64,000 bases of DNA, taken from positions 884,001-948,000 of the forward strand of contig NZ_CP045423.1 in the NCBI RefSeq assembly GCF_009363855.1, read 5' to 3'. Source of the stretch: Microvirga thermotolerans (GTDB lineage Bacteria > Pseudomonadota > Alphaproteobacteria > Rhizobiales > Beijerinckiaceae). Numbering within the stretch: the stretch's first letter is position 1; each line of letters begins with the position of its first letter. Made by a program: the position numbers and the translations under genes. Below, piece by piece: positions 43,077 through 52,282 of this stretch. Under the pieces are notes generated by a model that searched no databases, had not been told where the DNA came from, and saw only the letters and a program-made list of their open reading frames with translations.

Positions 43077-45041
43077 TTACCAGGTGGCGCGCAGGCCCGC
43101 GTAGAAGGAGCGGCCGGCCGTGCCGTAGTTGTAGATGTCCTGGTAGCGGGCGTCCGTCAGGTTCTCAGCCCGCACGTACAGGCTCAGCGTATCGTCGAGC
43201 TTGTAGTCCGCGTAGACGTCGAGGCGGGCATAGGGCGCCAGCTCGTTCTTCTCGCCCGTGGAGGAGAAGCGCTTGCCGACGAAGACGACGGAGGGCTCGA
43301 TGGACAGGCCCGCGGCCGGCGTGATGACGAGCCCGAGCCGTCCCTCGTCCTGGGGGCGCCGGGCAAGTCTCAGGTGCGTGATGAGGTCGAATGCATCCGT
43401 GTGGGTATAGACCGCCTTGGCGCGCAGCAGCGACGGCACGATCTCGGCCTCCGCCGACAGTTCGACGCCGGAGGTGCGCGCCCGTGCCACGTTCAGATAG
43501 CAGCCGTAGGGATGGCCGGGCGGGCAGTCGGCCGGACTGAAGGAGAAGTCGATCAGGTCCCGGAACCGGTTCGCGAAGAAGGTGGCCGACAGGACGAGCC
43601 GGTCGTCGATGAGCCGCTGGTCGAGGCCGATATCCGCGCCGATGGAGCGCTCCGGTTCCAGGCCCGGCGTGCCGTAGAGCGGGTCGTAGAGCTGGAACAG
43701 GCTTGGCGCCTTGGCGCCGGTGCCGAGGCTCGCGCGCAGGGTCGTGCCCGTTTGCGGGATCTCGTAGGCCGCCGTCGCGCGCCACGTTCCGAAGCGGTCC
43801 CCGCCCTCGATGGCGTCGAGCCGGCCGCCGAACGACAGGTGCAGGTTCTCGAACAGGCTGAACTGATGCAGCGCGTAGACCGAGCGCGTGTCGCGCGAGG
43901 CGTCGTTGGTCTCGCGCCAGGGGCTCGCGAAGGGCAGGACGTCCCGCGCCGTCGTGAGGAAGCGTTCGCGCTCGATCTTCGCCCCGAACGTGAGCAGGCC
44001 GAACGTGCCGAGCTTCAGGTCGCCCTGGTATTCGCCGGAGACGCGGTCGCCCTCGTACCCGGAGTTCAGCCAGCTCGGCGCGAGGGGAAGGCCGAAATAG
44101 CTCACGTCCCGGTAGTGACGGTTCGTGCGGCTGCCGGAGATGAGGAAGGTGTTGCGGAGAATCCTGTCGAACGTGTCCACCGTGAGACGCGTGTGGCCCT
44201 CGAAGAGACGCTGCTGCGACTGCGAGGGCGTATCGGGCGCGGTTCCGAAGGCAGCGTCGTATTGCGCGCCGTTGTAGCTCGCATAGCCGCCGACCTCGAG
44301 TTCCGCGTCCGGCGAAAGGGCGATGCCCACGCGGCCCGTGGCGCCGAGACGCCGGGCCGAATCCGCCTCGAGGGGCCAGGCCTGCAGGCGCTCGATCCGG
44401 CCGATGCGGTAGCCGTACCGCGAGAAGCCCGCGGTGTCGAAGCCGGTCGCGGAGAAGGCGTAGTTCACAGGGCCGGAGGAGCCGGAAACCGCAGCGCGGC
44501 CCGCCTTGGTCCCGTACGACCCGCCTTCCGCGCCGATGCTCGCGCGCGGTCGCGTGCCCTTGCGCGTGATGATGTTGATCACGCCGCCGAGGGCATCGGA
44601 GCCGTAAAGCGCCGATTGCGGCCCCCGCAGCACCTCGATGCGCTCGATGTCCACCGCCTCGAGATTGGCGAAATCGAACTCGCCCGCGCCCGCGGACGGA
44701 TCGTTGACGCGGACGCCGTCGATCAGCACGAGCGTGTGGCGCGCCTCCGCGCCGCGGATGCGCACCGAGGTCGTGCCGCCCGGGCCGCCGGTCTCGCTGA
44801 CGGAGACGCCCGGCACGCGCCGGAGCACCTCCGCGACGCTCTTCGGCGATTCCTTGGCGATGTCCTCGCCGGAGATCACCGAGATGGCGCTGCCGGCGCG
44901 GCTGATCGCCTGGGGCGAGCGCGTCGCGGTGACGACGATGTCGGGAACGAGGGTCGGCGCGGGGGATTGGGCATGGGCGCCTGGAACGAGAGCGCAAACG
45001 GAAACGGACGCCGCCAGCAGGCAGCGCAAGGATATCGGCAT
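43077..45041 (-). CDS. btuB: TonB-dependent vitamin B12 receptor BtuB
   Basis: This 654-aa outer-membrane transporter has a signal peptide (ending AHAQ). The TonB box DIVVTATRSP lies near residue 35. The plug domain includes VRIRGAEARHTLVLIDGVRV and IEVLRGPQSALYGSDALGGV. A 22-strand barrel ends in YAGLRATW with a terminal aromatic residue. It imports cobalamin or cobinamide using TonB energy. A cobalamin riboswitch lies directly upstream on the same strand, which strongly supports the substrate. It is divergent from the BtuF-like gene. Confidence 0.93.
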   Translation of the reverse strand: MPISLRCLLAASVSVCALVPGAHAQSPAPTLVPDIVVTATRSPQAISRAGSAISVISGEDIAKESPKSVAEVLRRVPGVSVSETGGPGGTTSVRIRGAEARHTLVLIDGVRVNDPSAGAGEFDFANLEAVDIERIEVLRGPQSALYGSDALGGVINIITRKGTRPRASIGAEGGSYGTKAGRAAVSGSSGPVNYAFSATGFDTAGFSRYGYRIGRIERLQAWPLEADSARRLGATGRVGIALSPDAELEVGGYASYNGAQYDAAFGTAPDTPSQSQQRLFEGHTRLTVDTFDRILRNTFLISGSRTNRHYRDVSYFGLPLAPSWLNSGYEGDRVSGEYQGDLKLGTFGLLTFGAKIERERFLTTARDVLPFASPWRETNDASRDTRSVYALHQFSLFENLHLSFGGRLDAIEGGDRFGTWRATAAYEIPQTGTTLRASLGTGAKAPSLFQLYDPLYGTPGLEPERSIGADIGLDQRLIDDRLVLSATFFANRFRDLIDFSFSPADCPPGHPYGCYLNVARARTSGVELSAEAEIVPSLLRAKAVYTHTDAFDLITHLRLARRPQDEGRLGLVITPAAGLSIEPSVVFVGKRFSSTGEKNELAPYARLDVYADYKLDDTLSLYVRAENLTDARYQDIYNYGTAGRSFYAGLRATW

Positions 45042-45087
45042 GGAGACCTCCTGCCCGCCCCACCGGCGAGCAACTGGGTTGACGTTC

Positions 45088-45284
45088 GGACGCAGGCCGG
45101 TCTCCTGGCTTGCGGGTCGTCGCGAACGGTCCGCCTTCCCAAATCATCCCGAGCTTGTCGGGCTCGCAGATTCAGTGGCATGTAGGACCGCCGCTCACCG
45201 CCTACAGTTGCGGGGGCAGCCACGGCATTGGAAATTCCGCACCGTGTTCCCGTTTCACCTCGATGTCTCGAGGACCAACGTCCG
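45088..45284 (-). ncRNA. Cobalamin riboswitch of btuB
   Basis: Read on the minus strand, the region contains GAAACGGGAACACGGTG, then GCTGCCCCCGCAACTGTAGG (the B12 box core), TGCCACTG, and AAGCCAGGAGACCGGCC before the btuB start. These blocks occur in the consensus order of the cobalamin (AdoCbl) riboswitch. It would lower btuB expression when B12 is plentiful. Its 5' end lies only 26 bases from the start of the divergent BtuF-like gene. Confidence 0.92.
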
Positions 45285-45309
45285 CTTTCCTCTTAGTCGG
45301 TCGCACCGC

Positions 45310-46164
45310 ATGCCGCAACTCCGCCCCGGCGAGATATCCAGATCCATCGCGCTGGCGCTCCTGACGTGGCTCGCGGGAGCGGCCGGAGCCGCCGCGCAGG
45401 CCCCGCAGCGCGTCGTGTCCCTCAACCTGTGCGCCGACGAACTCCTTCTCGCCCTGGCCGACAGGGAGCAGATCGCCTCCGTCAGTCCCCTGGCGAGGGA
45501 TCCGGCGATCTCCTTCCTCTGGCGGGAGGCGGCGGGCCTCGCCGCCAACGACGGCAGGGGCGAGAGCATCCTGTTCGGCGACGCCGATCTGGTCCTCGCG
45601 GGTTCCTTCGACCGGCAGAGCCGCACCGCGCTGCTGCGGCGGCAGGGACTGGACGTGCTGCTGCTCTCGCCCTGGCGCAGCTTCGCGGAGGGACGTGCGG
45701 AGATCGAGACCGTCGCACGGCGCCTGGGGCATCCCGAACGGGGCGAGGCCCTCGTCGAGGCCATCGATGCGGCGCTCGCCCGGACGAGGGGGCTCGTGCC
45801 GGCCGGGCGGAGCATTCTCGTCTATCAGCGCCGCGGATGGGTGCCCGCCTCGGATTCCCTGATCGGCGAGCTTCTGCGGCACATGGGATTCGTCCTGCAC
45901 CAGGACGCGCTCGGCCTCGGCGGGGGCGGGGTCGCGCGCCTGGAGACCCTCGTCAGGTCGCCGCCGGACTATCTGCTCATGGACGAGGACGCGGCCCTGA
46001 CGGTGGACAACGGCTCCGCGCTCCTGAACCATCCGGCCCTCGCCGAGGCCGTGCCGCCGTCGCGGCGGCTGGTGATTCCGGGGCGGCTCGCCATCTGCGG
46101 CGGCCCCTCGACGCCCGCCCTGATCGACGCCCTGGGCGCCGAGGTGCGGGCGAAGGTGCGCTGA
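45310..46164 (+). CDS. BtuF-like cobalamin/iron-type ABC substrate-binding protein
   Basis: This 284-aa periplasmic protein has a signal peptide (ending AAAQ) followed at once by APQRVVSLNLCADELLLALA, the usual start of the BtuF/FepB class. An ADLVLAGSFDRQ strand and GLDVLLLSPWRSF follow in the first lobe, with a helical backbone between lobes. Position between the B12 receptor and cobQ/cobU suggests cobalamin, but no cognate permease or ATPase is in the window. The open frame upstream to 44638 is antisense to btuB. Its stop abuts the cobQ stop. Confidence 0.78.
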   Translation: MPQLRPGEISRSIALALLTWLAGAAGAAAQAPQRVVSLNLCADELLLALADREQIASVSPLARDPAISFLWREAAGLAANDGRGESILFGDADLVLAGSFDRQSRTALLRRQGLDVLLLSPWRSFAEGRAEIETVARRLGHPERGEALVEAIDAALARTRGLVPAGRSILVYQRRGWVPASDSLIGELLRHMGFVLHQDALGLGGGGVARLETLVRSPPDYLLMDEDAALTVDNGSALLNHPALAEAVPPSRRLVIPGRLAICGGPSTPALIDALGAEVRAKVR

Positions 46165-47634
46165 TCACAGGCCCTCCCGTGCGATGGCCAGGATGCGCCC
46201 CGTGTCGAGGTGGTCCTCGAGATGCCCGGCGAGGGCGTCGAGGATGCGCTCGATCTCCGCGTCGTAGCGCAGGTCCCCTCCCGCGGCGCCCGGACGAAGG
46301 CCGTTGAGGAAGGCGCGCCGGAAGCCGTCCGCGGAGAAGAGCCCGTGGAGATAGGTGCCGAGGACGAGGCCGTCCGCGGAGGCGGCGCCCTCGGGCTCCC
46401 CGTCGATGGTGAAGGGCGCGCGGGCGGTGTCCGGGCCCATGGTGCGCCCCAGGTGGATCTCGTAGGCGGCGAGAGGAAGGCCGCTGTCCCGATGGCGGGC
46501 CGCGACGGGCCGCACGGTCTTGTCGCCGGTCAGGGTCGTCTCCACGTCGAGGAATCCGAGCCCGGTCGCTGTGCCCGGAGCACCTTCGATCCCGTCCGGA
46601 TCGGCGATGGTGCGCCCGAGCATCTGGTATCCGCCGCACAGGCCGAGCACCCGGCGCCCGCGCCGGAGATGGGCCGCGAGATCGATGTCCCACCCTTGCC
46701 GGCGAAGGAATGCGAGATCGGCGACGGTGGCCTTCGAGCCGGGGAGCACGACGAGATCGGCATCGGCGGGAAGCGGCGTTCCCGGCGGCACCATGTGAAG
46801 GGAGACCGAAGGCTCGAGCTTCAGGGGATCGAGATCGTCGAAGTTGGCGATCCGCGGCAGGATCGGCACGGCGATCTTCAGGGCCGCGTCGGCCCTTGGT
46901 CCTGCGGCGATGTCGAGGGCGTCCTCGGCCGGGAGCTTGTGGGCCTCGGCGAACCATGGCGCGATCCCCAGGGACGGCCAGCCCGTCCGCTCCTCGATGG
47001 TGGAAAGCCCTTCCGCGAAGAGCGCCGGGTCGCCGCGGAACTTGTTGACGAGGAAGCCGCGGACCATGTCCCGGTCCTGAGCGTCGAGCACCGCATGGGT
47101 CCCGACGAGGCTCGCGATGACCCCGCCCCGGTCGATGTCCCCGGCCAGGATCACCGGAACCCGGGCCGCCGTGGCGAAGCCCATGTTGGCGATGTCGCCC
47201 CGGCGCAGGTTCGTTTCCGCAGGGCTGCCCGCGCCCTCGACCACGATCAGGTCGGCCTCGGCGCGCAGGCGCTCGAAGCTGTCGAGAACCCATGGCAGCA
47301 GGCTCTCCCGGTCGCGGAAGGCGCCGGCCTCGAGGCTGCCGAAGCGCTTGCCCTGGACGACGATCTGCGAACGGCGGTCCGTCTCGGGCTTCAGGAGCAC
47401 GGGATTCATGTGCACGCTCGCCGCCACCTTCGCCGCCCGCGCCTGGAGCGCCTGTGCCCTCCCGATCTCGCCGCCCTCGACCGCCGCAGCGTTGTTCGAC
47501 ATGTTCTGCGGCTTGAACGGCATCACACGCAGCCCCTGGCGGGCGAAGAGCCGGCAGAGCCCCGCGACCAGGAGGGACTTTCCGACATGGGAGCCCGTCC
47601 CCTGAATCATGACCGATGGAGTGCGGGCGCTCAT
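46165..47634 (-). CDS. cobQ: Cobyric acid synthase CobQ
   Basis: This 489-aa enzyme amidates side chains b, d, e and g of adenosylcobyrinic a,c-diamide using glutamine and ATP. The N-terminal P-loop-like [16 protein letters not shown] and [12 protein letters not shown] belong to the dethiobiotin-synthetase fold. The C-terminal glutaminase domain has [13 protein letters not shown], with the nucleophile Cys at about residue 337, and a His near GTYLHGLF. It overlaps the cobU stop by 4 bases (ATGA), so the two are one transcript. Confidence 0.95.
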   Translation of the reverse strand: MSARTPSVMIQGTGSHVGKSLLVAGLCRLFARQGLRVMPFKPQNMSNNAAAVEGGEIGRAQALQARAAKVAASVHMNPVLLKPETDRRSQIVVQGKRFGSLEAGAFRDRESLLPWVLDSFERLRAEADLIVVEGAGSPAETNLRRGDIANMGFATAARVPVILAGDIDRGGVIASLVGTHAVLDAQDRDMVRGFLVNKFRGDPALFAEGLSTIEERTGWPSLGIAPWFAEAHKLPAEDALDIAAGPRADAALKIAVPILPRIANFDDLDPLKLEPSVSLHMVPPGTPLPADADLVVLPGSKATVADLAFLRRQGWDIDLAAHLRRGRRVLGLCGGYQMLGRTIADPDGIEGAPGTATGLGFLDVETTLTGDKTVRPVAARHRDSGLPLAAYEIHLGRTMGPDTARAPFTIDGEPEGAASADGLVLGTYLHGLFSADGFRRAFLNGLRPGAAGGDLRYDAEIERILDALAGHLEDHLDTGRILAIAREGL

Positions 47635-48176
47635 GCGAGGGCGATGTCGGGGGCTGGGGCAGGCTTGAGGAGCAGCGGCCGACCGGCCGCGACGAAGACC
47701 ACCGCGTCGCAGATCTCGGCCATGCGCTGGTTCAGCCGTCCCTGGGCGTCCTGGAAGCGGCGGCCGAGCGGCGTCGCGGGGACGATCCCCAGCCCCACCT
47801 CGTTGGAGACGAGCAGGACGGGCCCGCCCGCGCCGGCGACGGCCCTGGCGAGACGTTCCGCTTCCTCCTCCGCGTCGCGTCCCGCAAGCATGACGTTCGA
47901 CAGCCAGAGGGTCAGGCAGTCGACGAGGAGCACCTTGTCCGGACCGGCCTCCTCACGGATCGCGGAGGCGAGATTAAGCGGCGCCTCGCACGTCCGCCAG
48001 CGGCCGTCGCGCTCCTCCCGGTGCCGGCGGATCCGCTCGCGCATCTCGTCGTCGAGGGCCTGCGCCGTCGCGACGAGGACGCAGGCGCGCCCGTCCTTTT
48101 CGGCAAGGGCCTGGGCCGTGCGGCTCTTGCCCGAGCGGGCGCCGCCCAGAACCAGAACCCGGCTGTAAATCGTCAT
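47631..48176 (-). CDS. cobU: Adenosylcobinamide kinase / guanylyltransferase (CobU/CobP)
   Basis: This 181-aa bifunctional enzyme phosphorylates adenosylcobinamide and attaches GMP, for nucleotide-loop assembly of B12. [20 protein letters not shown] is the P-loop, [14 protein letters not shown] carries the guanylylated His, and [16 protein letters not shown] and [20 protein letters not shown] complete the family pattern. It is the first gene of the cobU-cobQ pair. Confidence 0.94.
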   Translation of the reverse strand: MTIYSRVLVLGGARSGKSRTAQALAEKDGRACVLVATAQALDDEMRERIRRHREERDGRWRTCEAPLNLASAIREEAGPDKVLLVDCLTLWLSNVMLAGRDAEEEAERLARAVAGAGGPVLLVSNEVGLGIVPATPLGRRFQDAQGRLNQRMAEICDAVVFVAAGRPLLLKPAPAPDIALA

Positions 48177-48201
48177 GGCTGGAATTCCGAGGCGGGGCGC
48201 T

Positions 48202-49614
48202 TCAGGCGGACAGGCGCCCGAGAGGGAAGGTCATGCGAATGCGGAGTCCCTCGCGGCGCCATTCCCGCTCGAGCGTGCCTCCCAGCTGGCCGGCGATGCT
48301 CCGCTGCGTGAGCTGGTTGCCGAAGCCTTCGAAGGTGGGCAGGCTTTCGATGGGCGGGCCTCCCGTCTCCGCCCAGTCCAGCTGAACCTCTTCGCCCACC
48401 GTCGTCCAGCGGACGGCGAGCCGCCCCTCCGGAGACGAGAGGCATCCGTGCTTGGCCGCGTTGGTCGCCAGTTCATGGAAGACGAGAGCGAGGCCGGTCG
48501 TCGCCTGCGACCCGACCTGGAGATCGGGCCCTTCGACCCGGATGTGGTCCCGGTGAGACTCCTCGAAGGGCGCAAGGACGGCGTGGATCAGGTTCGCCAT
48601 CGACACCTCGGAGCCGGTCCGGTGGCTGTCGGTGGACGGGGGCTGCACCAGCTCGTGCGCCCGGGCCAGCGCACCGAGGCGGCCGCGCAGGGCGGCCGCC
48701 ATCTCCTTGGTGTCCCTGGCCGTGCGGGCGGTGAGGGACACCATGCCGTTGGCGATCGCGAAAAGGTTCTTGACCCGGTGGTTGAGCTCCCGCGTCAGGA
48801 GCTGCTGGGCCTCTTCCAGGGCATGCTGACGGGTGTTGTCGTTGAGAACGCCCGACAGGCGCACCGCCTTCCTGACACTGCCTTCCTCGACGAAGTATGC
48901 CTTTCCGCGGGCCCGGATCCAGCGCACATTCCCTTCGGGAAGCGGAAGGCGATACTCGAGCTCGTAGTAGCCGTCCGCTCCGGGCTCGGTCGCTTCCGCG
49001 ATGCGCTTGCGCATGAGGTCCCGGTCGTCCGGATGGATCAGCCCGAAGACTTCTTCCAGCGGCATGCTCCGGTCCCGGTCGGGGGGAAGCCCCATGAGGG
49101 TGCAGGTCGTCGTGTCGAACGAGGTGACGCCGGTCGCCAGATCGATGCTCCACGTGCCGAGATTGGCGGCTTCGAGAGCCAGGCGATGCTGCTCCTCCAG
49201 CTGCGTGAGGGCGACCTCGGCCCTTTTCTGGGCGTCGATGTTGGTGCAGGTCCCGAACCAGCGCTCGATCCGGCCGTCCCCGCCCCGGTGGGCGAGGCCG
49301 CGGCTGAGCATCCAGCAATAGCCTCCGTCCGCATTCCGGAGCCGGTATTCCGCCTCGTAATGGTCGCCCGCGGCCAGGGCCTCCGCCCACCGGCGGTCCA
49401 CATGGGCGCGGTCGTCGGGGTGAACGGCGTCCTTCCAGCCCCCTCCGAGACATTGCTCCGCCGTCATGCCGGTGAGATCGTACCAGCGCCGGTTGAAGTA
49501 GTCGTGCTGTCCGTCCGGGCCGGTGAACCAGACGAGTTGCGGCAAGCGTTCCGCCAGAAGCGTGAGCTGGTCGTCGCTGTCACTCGATGCCACCCGGATC
49601 CCCTCGCTTTCCAC
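48202..49614 (-). CDS. PAS-domain HWE-family sensor histidine kinase
   Basis: This roughly 470-aa protein has no membrane segment. Two PAS domains are present: one at about residues 15-125, with QLVWFTGPDGQHDYFNRRWY, and one at about 140-255. The HWE kinase core has the phospho-acceptor in LLTRELNHRVKNLFAIANG (about 275-293), an ATPase domain with LVFHELATNAAKHG, and the LDWAETGG WxE motif. HWE kinases often feed general stress or light responses. The start is uncertain: GTG at 49614 or 49593; the frame is open to 50070. No response regulator adjoins it. Confidence 0.82.
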   Translation of the reverse strand: MESEGIRVASSDSDDQLTLLAERLPQLVWFTGPDGQHDYFNRRWYDLTGMTAEQCLGGGWKDAVHPDDRAHVDRRWAEALAAGDHYEAEYRLRNADGGYCWMLSRGLAHRGGDGRIERWFGTCTNIDAQKRAEVALTQLEEQHRLALEAANLGTWSIDLATGVTSFDTTTCTLMGLPPDRDRSMPLEEVFGLIHPDDRDLMRKRIAEATEPGADGYYELEYRLPLPEGNVRWIRARGKAYFVEEGSVRKAVRLSGVLNDNTRQHALEEAQQLLTRELNHRVKNLFAIANGMVSLTARTARDTKEMAAALRGRLGALARAHELVQPPSTDSHRTGSEVSMANLIHAVLAPFEESHRDHIRVEGPDLQVGSQATTGLALVFHELATNAAKHGCLSSPEGRLAVRWTTVGEEVQLDWAETGGPPIESLPTFEGFGNQLTQRSIAGQLGGTLEREWRREGLRIRMTFPLGRLSA

Positions 49615-49828
49615 GTTGTTCGTGAACTCCCCGTTCCGGCCATTGTTGTAGGCCTTTTCGAACCTGACAATACGTTGGGCGCCGATTCCGTGGCCCATTC
49701 GACACGATGCCTGGCCGGACGACGGGCAGGATTGCGCCCTTTGCCCCTGGCGGTTCGCGCCGGCAGGTCTTAGATGCAGGGCTGCCCGCGCCCGACCGAG
49801 ACCGACACCGAGGCTGATTTTCCCCCTC

Positions 49829-50881
49829 ATGAACGAGATGAGACCCCTTCCGGATTCTCCACCGGAAATTGCATCCGCCGACGCCCTGCACCCCAAGGAG
49901 CGGCGCTCCCGCCGCTTCGCCTGGATCGGCATGGCCGGCAGCGTGATCCTGTTCGGGGCCTCGCTGGTCGTCCTCTGGCACATCGTCTCGGGCATCGACG
50001 TCGGCGAGCTCAAGGCCGCCTTCACGGCCGCCAGCCTGCGCCAGATCGGTCTGGCGGTCCTCTTCACCACGCTCAGCTACGGCCTGCTGACCTGCTACGA
50101 CGCCATCGCCCTGCGGCAGCTCAAGCTGCACATCCCCTACCGGACGACGGCCCTGGCCTCGTTCACGAGCTATGCGGTGAGCTTCACCCTGGGTTTCCCC
50201 CTGCTCACGGCTGGGACGGTCCGTTACTGGATCTATTCCTCCCGGGGGGTCAGCGCCGGGCGCGTCGCGAGCCTCACGGTGATCGCGGGAATCACCTTCT
50301 GGCTGGGCATGGCCCTCGTTCTGGCTTCGAGCATGATCCGTCAGGCGGACGAGGTGGCGAGCCTCATCTACACGAACATCTGGATCAACCAGCTCGTCGG
50401 GCTCGCGGCGGCGATCCTGGTCGTCGCCTATCTGGTCTGGGTGTCCCTGAAGAGACGGGCGGTCAGGATCCAGGGCTGGCGGCTCGAGCTGCCGGGCTTC
50501 CGCCTCACCCTCGTCCAGATGCTGATCGGCGCGGTGGATGTCTGCGCGGGCGCCGCCGTCCTGTTCGTGCTGCTTCCCGGCGGGCACAACATCAGCTTCG
50601 AGACCTTCGTCGCGATCTACATCTTCGCCGTCATGCTGGGTGTGGCGAGCCATGCTCCGGGCGGGCTCGGGGTGTTCGAGGCGACGATCCTGCTGGCCCT
50701 GTCGAGCTATCCGCGCGAGCCGATCCTGGGCGCTCTGCTCCTCTATCGCCTCTGCTACTACCTCGTTCCCTTCGTCGTCGCACTGGCTTTCCTGGGGGCC
50801 TATGAGATCCGCAACCGCATCCGGGCCATGCGCGACAAGTTCAAGCCCGACGAGGACGAGGAGCCGGTCCCGGAGGCATGA
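49829..50881 (+). CDS. Lysylphosphatidylglycerol synthase-like (UPF0104) membrane protein
   Basis: This 350-aa integral membrane protein has about eight helices. Characteristic UPF0104/flippase-domain blocks are YAVSFTLGFPLLTAGTVRYW and GVASHAPGGLGVFEATIL. It corresponds to the flippase half of MprF without the aminoacyl-transferase half, so transport of a lipid rather than lysine transfer is likely. The C-terminus is acidic. It precedes phoR by 70 bases on the same strand. Confidence 0.8.
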   Translation: MNEMRPLPDSPPEIASADALHPKERRSRRFAWIGMAGSVILFGASLVVLWHIVSGIDVGELKAAFTAASLRQIGLAVLFTTLSYGLLTCYDAIALRQLKLHIPYRTTALASFTSYAVSFTLGFPLLTAGTVRYWIYSSRGVSAGRVASLTVIAGITFWLGMALVLASSMIRQADEVASLIYTNIWINQLVGLAAAILVVAYLVWVSLKRRAVRIQGWRLELPGFRLTLVQMLIGAVDVCAGAAVLFVLLPGGHNISFETFVAIYIFAVMLGVASHAPGGLGVFEATILLALSSYPREPILGALLLYRLCYYLVPFVVALAFLGAYEIRNRIRAMRDKFKPDEDEEPVPEA

Positions 50882-50951
50882 CGCGGGCGCGGGTGACTTC
50901 GCCGGGGCCTTCCTCTAGTAGATGGGGCGTTGTCCCGTTGCCGAGGCGACC

Positions 50952-52241
50952 ATGAGCGAACCCGTCGAGACCACGGAGCCCTCCGTCCCTCGCAGCCTGC
51001 GGCCTGAGCGCGCCGCCGCTTTGAGCGGGGCCCTCATCGTCGCCGTGGCGATGCTCGTCGCGGCCGCGGCGAGAGGACAGGCCGACGGCTGGCTTCTTCT
51101 GATCGCGGCGGTCGCGGCAGCCTTCGCCGCCGCGGCCGGGGGAAGGGCCCGGACCGTGCGGAGCCGCGAGCGCGTCCGGACGCAGGAGGCCCGCCGCTCC
51201 GGCATCGCGGAGGCGATCCTGGCCCACATCCCCGATCCGGTGATCCTGGTCGACCAGCGCTCGCTCGTGGTCGAGGCGAACGAGGCCGCGCGGGCGCTGC
51301 TGCCCGGCCTCAAGACGGACCACCCGCTTTCCTTCGCCCTGCGCAGCCCGGACGTCCTGGACGGCATCGATGCGGTCCTGGGCGGGGAGGGGCCGCTCAA
51401 GGTCGAATATGCCGAGCGCGTTCCGACCGAACGGACCTTCGAGGTCCAGATCGGGCGGCTCCGCGGCAACCCCTCGGATCTCGGCGGCCGCTCCGGCATC
51501 GTCCTCTTCTTCCGCGACCTCACTTCGACCCGCCGTCTCGAGGCCATGCGCGCCGATTTCGTCGCCAATGCCAGCCACGAGCTGCGCACGCCGCTCGCTT
51601 CCCTCCTCGGCTTCATCGAGACGCTGCAGGGCCCGGCCCGCAACGACGCCGCCGCGCGCGAGCGCTTTCTCGAGATCATGCGGGTGCAGGCCCAGCGCAT
51701 GAAGAGACTGATCGACGATCTCCTGTCCCTCTCGCGGATCGAGATGCGCGCGCACGTGCCTCCGACGGAGCAGGTCGATCTCAAGGCGCTCGCCGCGCAC
51801 ATGGTCGAAATGCTCGCGCCGCTCGCGCACGAGCGCGGCACGGCGATCGAGCTGCGCCTGCCGGACCGGCCGCTGACGGCGCAGGGTGACCGCGACGAGC
51901 TTCTGCGCGTCCTCGAGAACCTGATCGAGAACGCGGTCAAGTATGGCGAGAGCGGAGGCAGGGTCGACGTGGAACTTGCCTGTGCGGAGGGGCCCGACGG
52001 CAGGCCGCAGGCGGTGCTCGCCGTGCAGGATTACGGGCCGGGCATCGCGCCCGAGCACCTGCCGCGCCTGACGGAGCGCTTCTATCGGGTCGACGTCGCG
52101 CAGAGCCGCGAGAAGGGCGGAACCGGCCTCGGCCTCGCCATCGTGAAGCACATCGTCAACCGCCATCGCGGCCGCCTCGACATCGCAAGCGAGCCGGGGC
52201 GGGGAGCCCGCTTCACGGTCACGCTGCCGGCCGGCGAATAG
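50952..52241 (+). CDS. phoR: Phosphate regulon sensor histidine kinase PhoR
   Basis: This 429-aa protein has two short N-terminal membrane helices (about residues 24-60), a PAS domain (about 75-185), and a HisKA domain with VANASHELRTPLASLLGFIE (His209). The ATPase domain has N-box LENLIENAVKYGE, G1 VQDYGPGIAPEHL and G2 GGTGLGLAIVKHIV. PhoR phosphorylates PhoB when the Pst system signals low phosphate. Its location upstream of the pst-phoU-phoB block supports the name, although a minus-strand kinase gene lies between. The ATG at 50952 is preferred to a start 30 bases upstream. Confidence 0.9.
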   Translation: MSEPVETTEPSVPRSLRPERAAALSGALIVAVAMLVAAAARGQADGWLLLIAAVAAAFAAAAGGRARTVRSRERVRTQEARRSGIAEAILAHIPDPVILVDQRSLVVEANEAARALLPGLKTDHPLSFALRSPDVLDGIDAVLGGEGPLKVEYAERVPTERTFEVQIGRLRGNPSDLGGRSGIVLFFRDLTSTRRLEAMRADFVANASHELRTPLASLLGFIETLQGPARNDAAARERFLEIMRVQAQRMKRLIDDLLSLSRIEMRAHVPPTEQVDLKALAAHMVEMLAPLAHERGTAIELRLPDRPLTAQGDRDELLRVLENLIENAVKYGESGGRVDVELACAEGPDGRPQAVLAVQDYGPGIAPEHLPRLTERFYRVDVAQSREKGGTGLGLAIVKHIVNRHRGRLDIASEPGRGARFTVTLPAGE

Positions 52242-52282
52242 GGCTGTCCGGAGGAGCGGAAACGGGTCTCTCTCCCAAACCG

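Noticed and set aside
42744..45185. 813-aa plus-strand open frame opposite btuB
   Set aside because: Antisense to a clear TonB-dependent receptor, and crosses the cobalamin riboswitch. No recognisable motifs.
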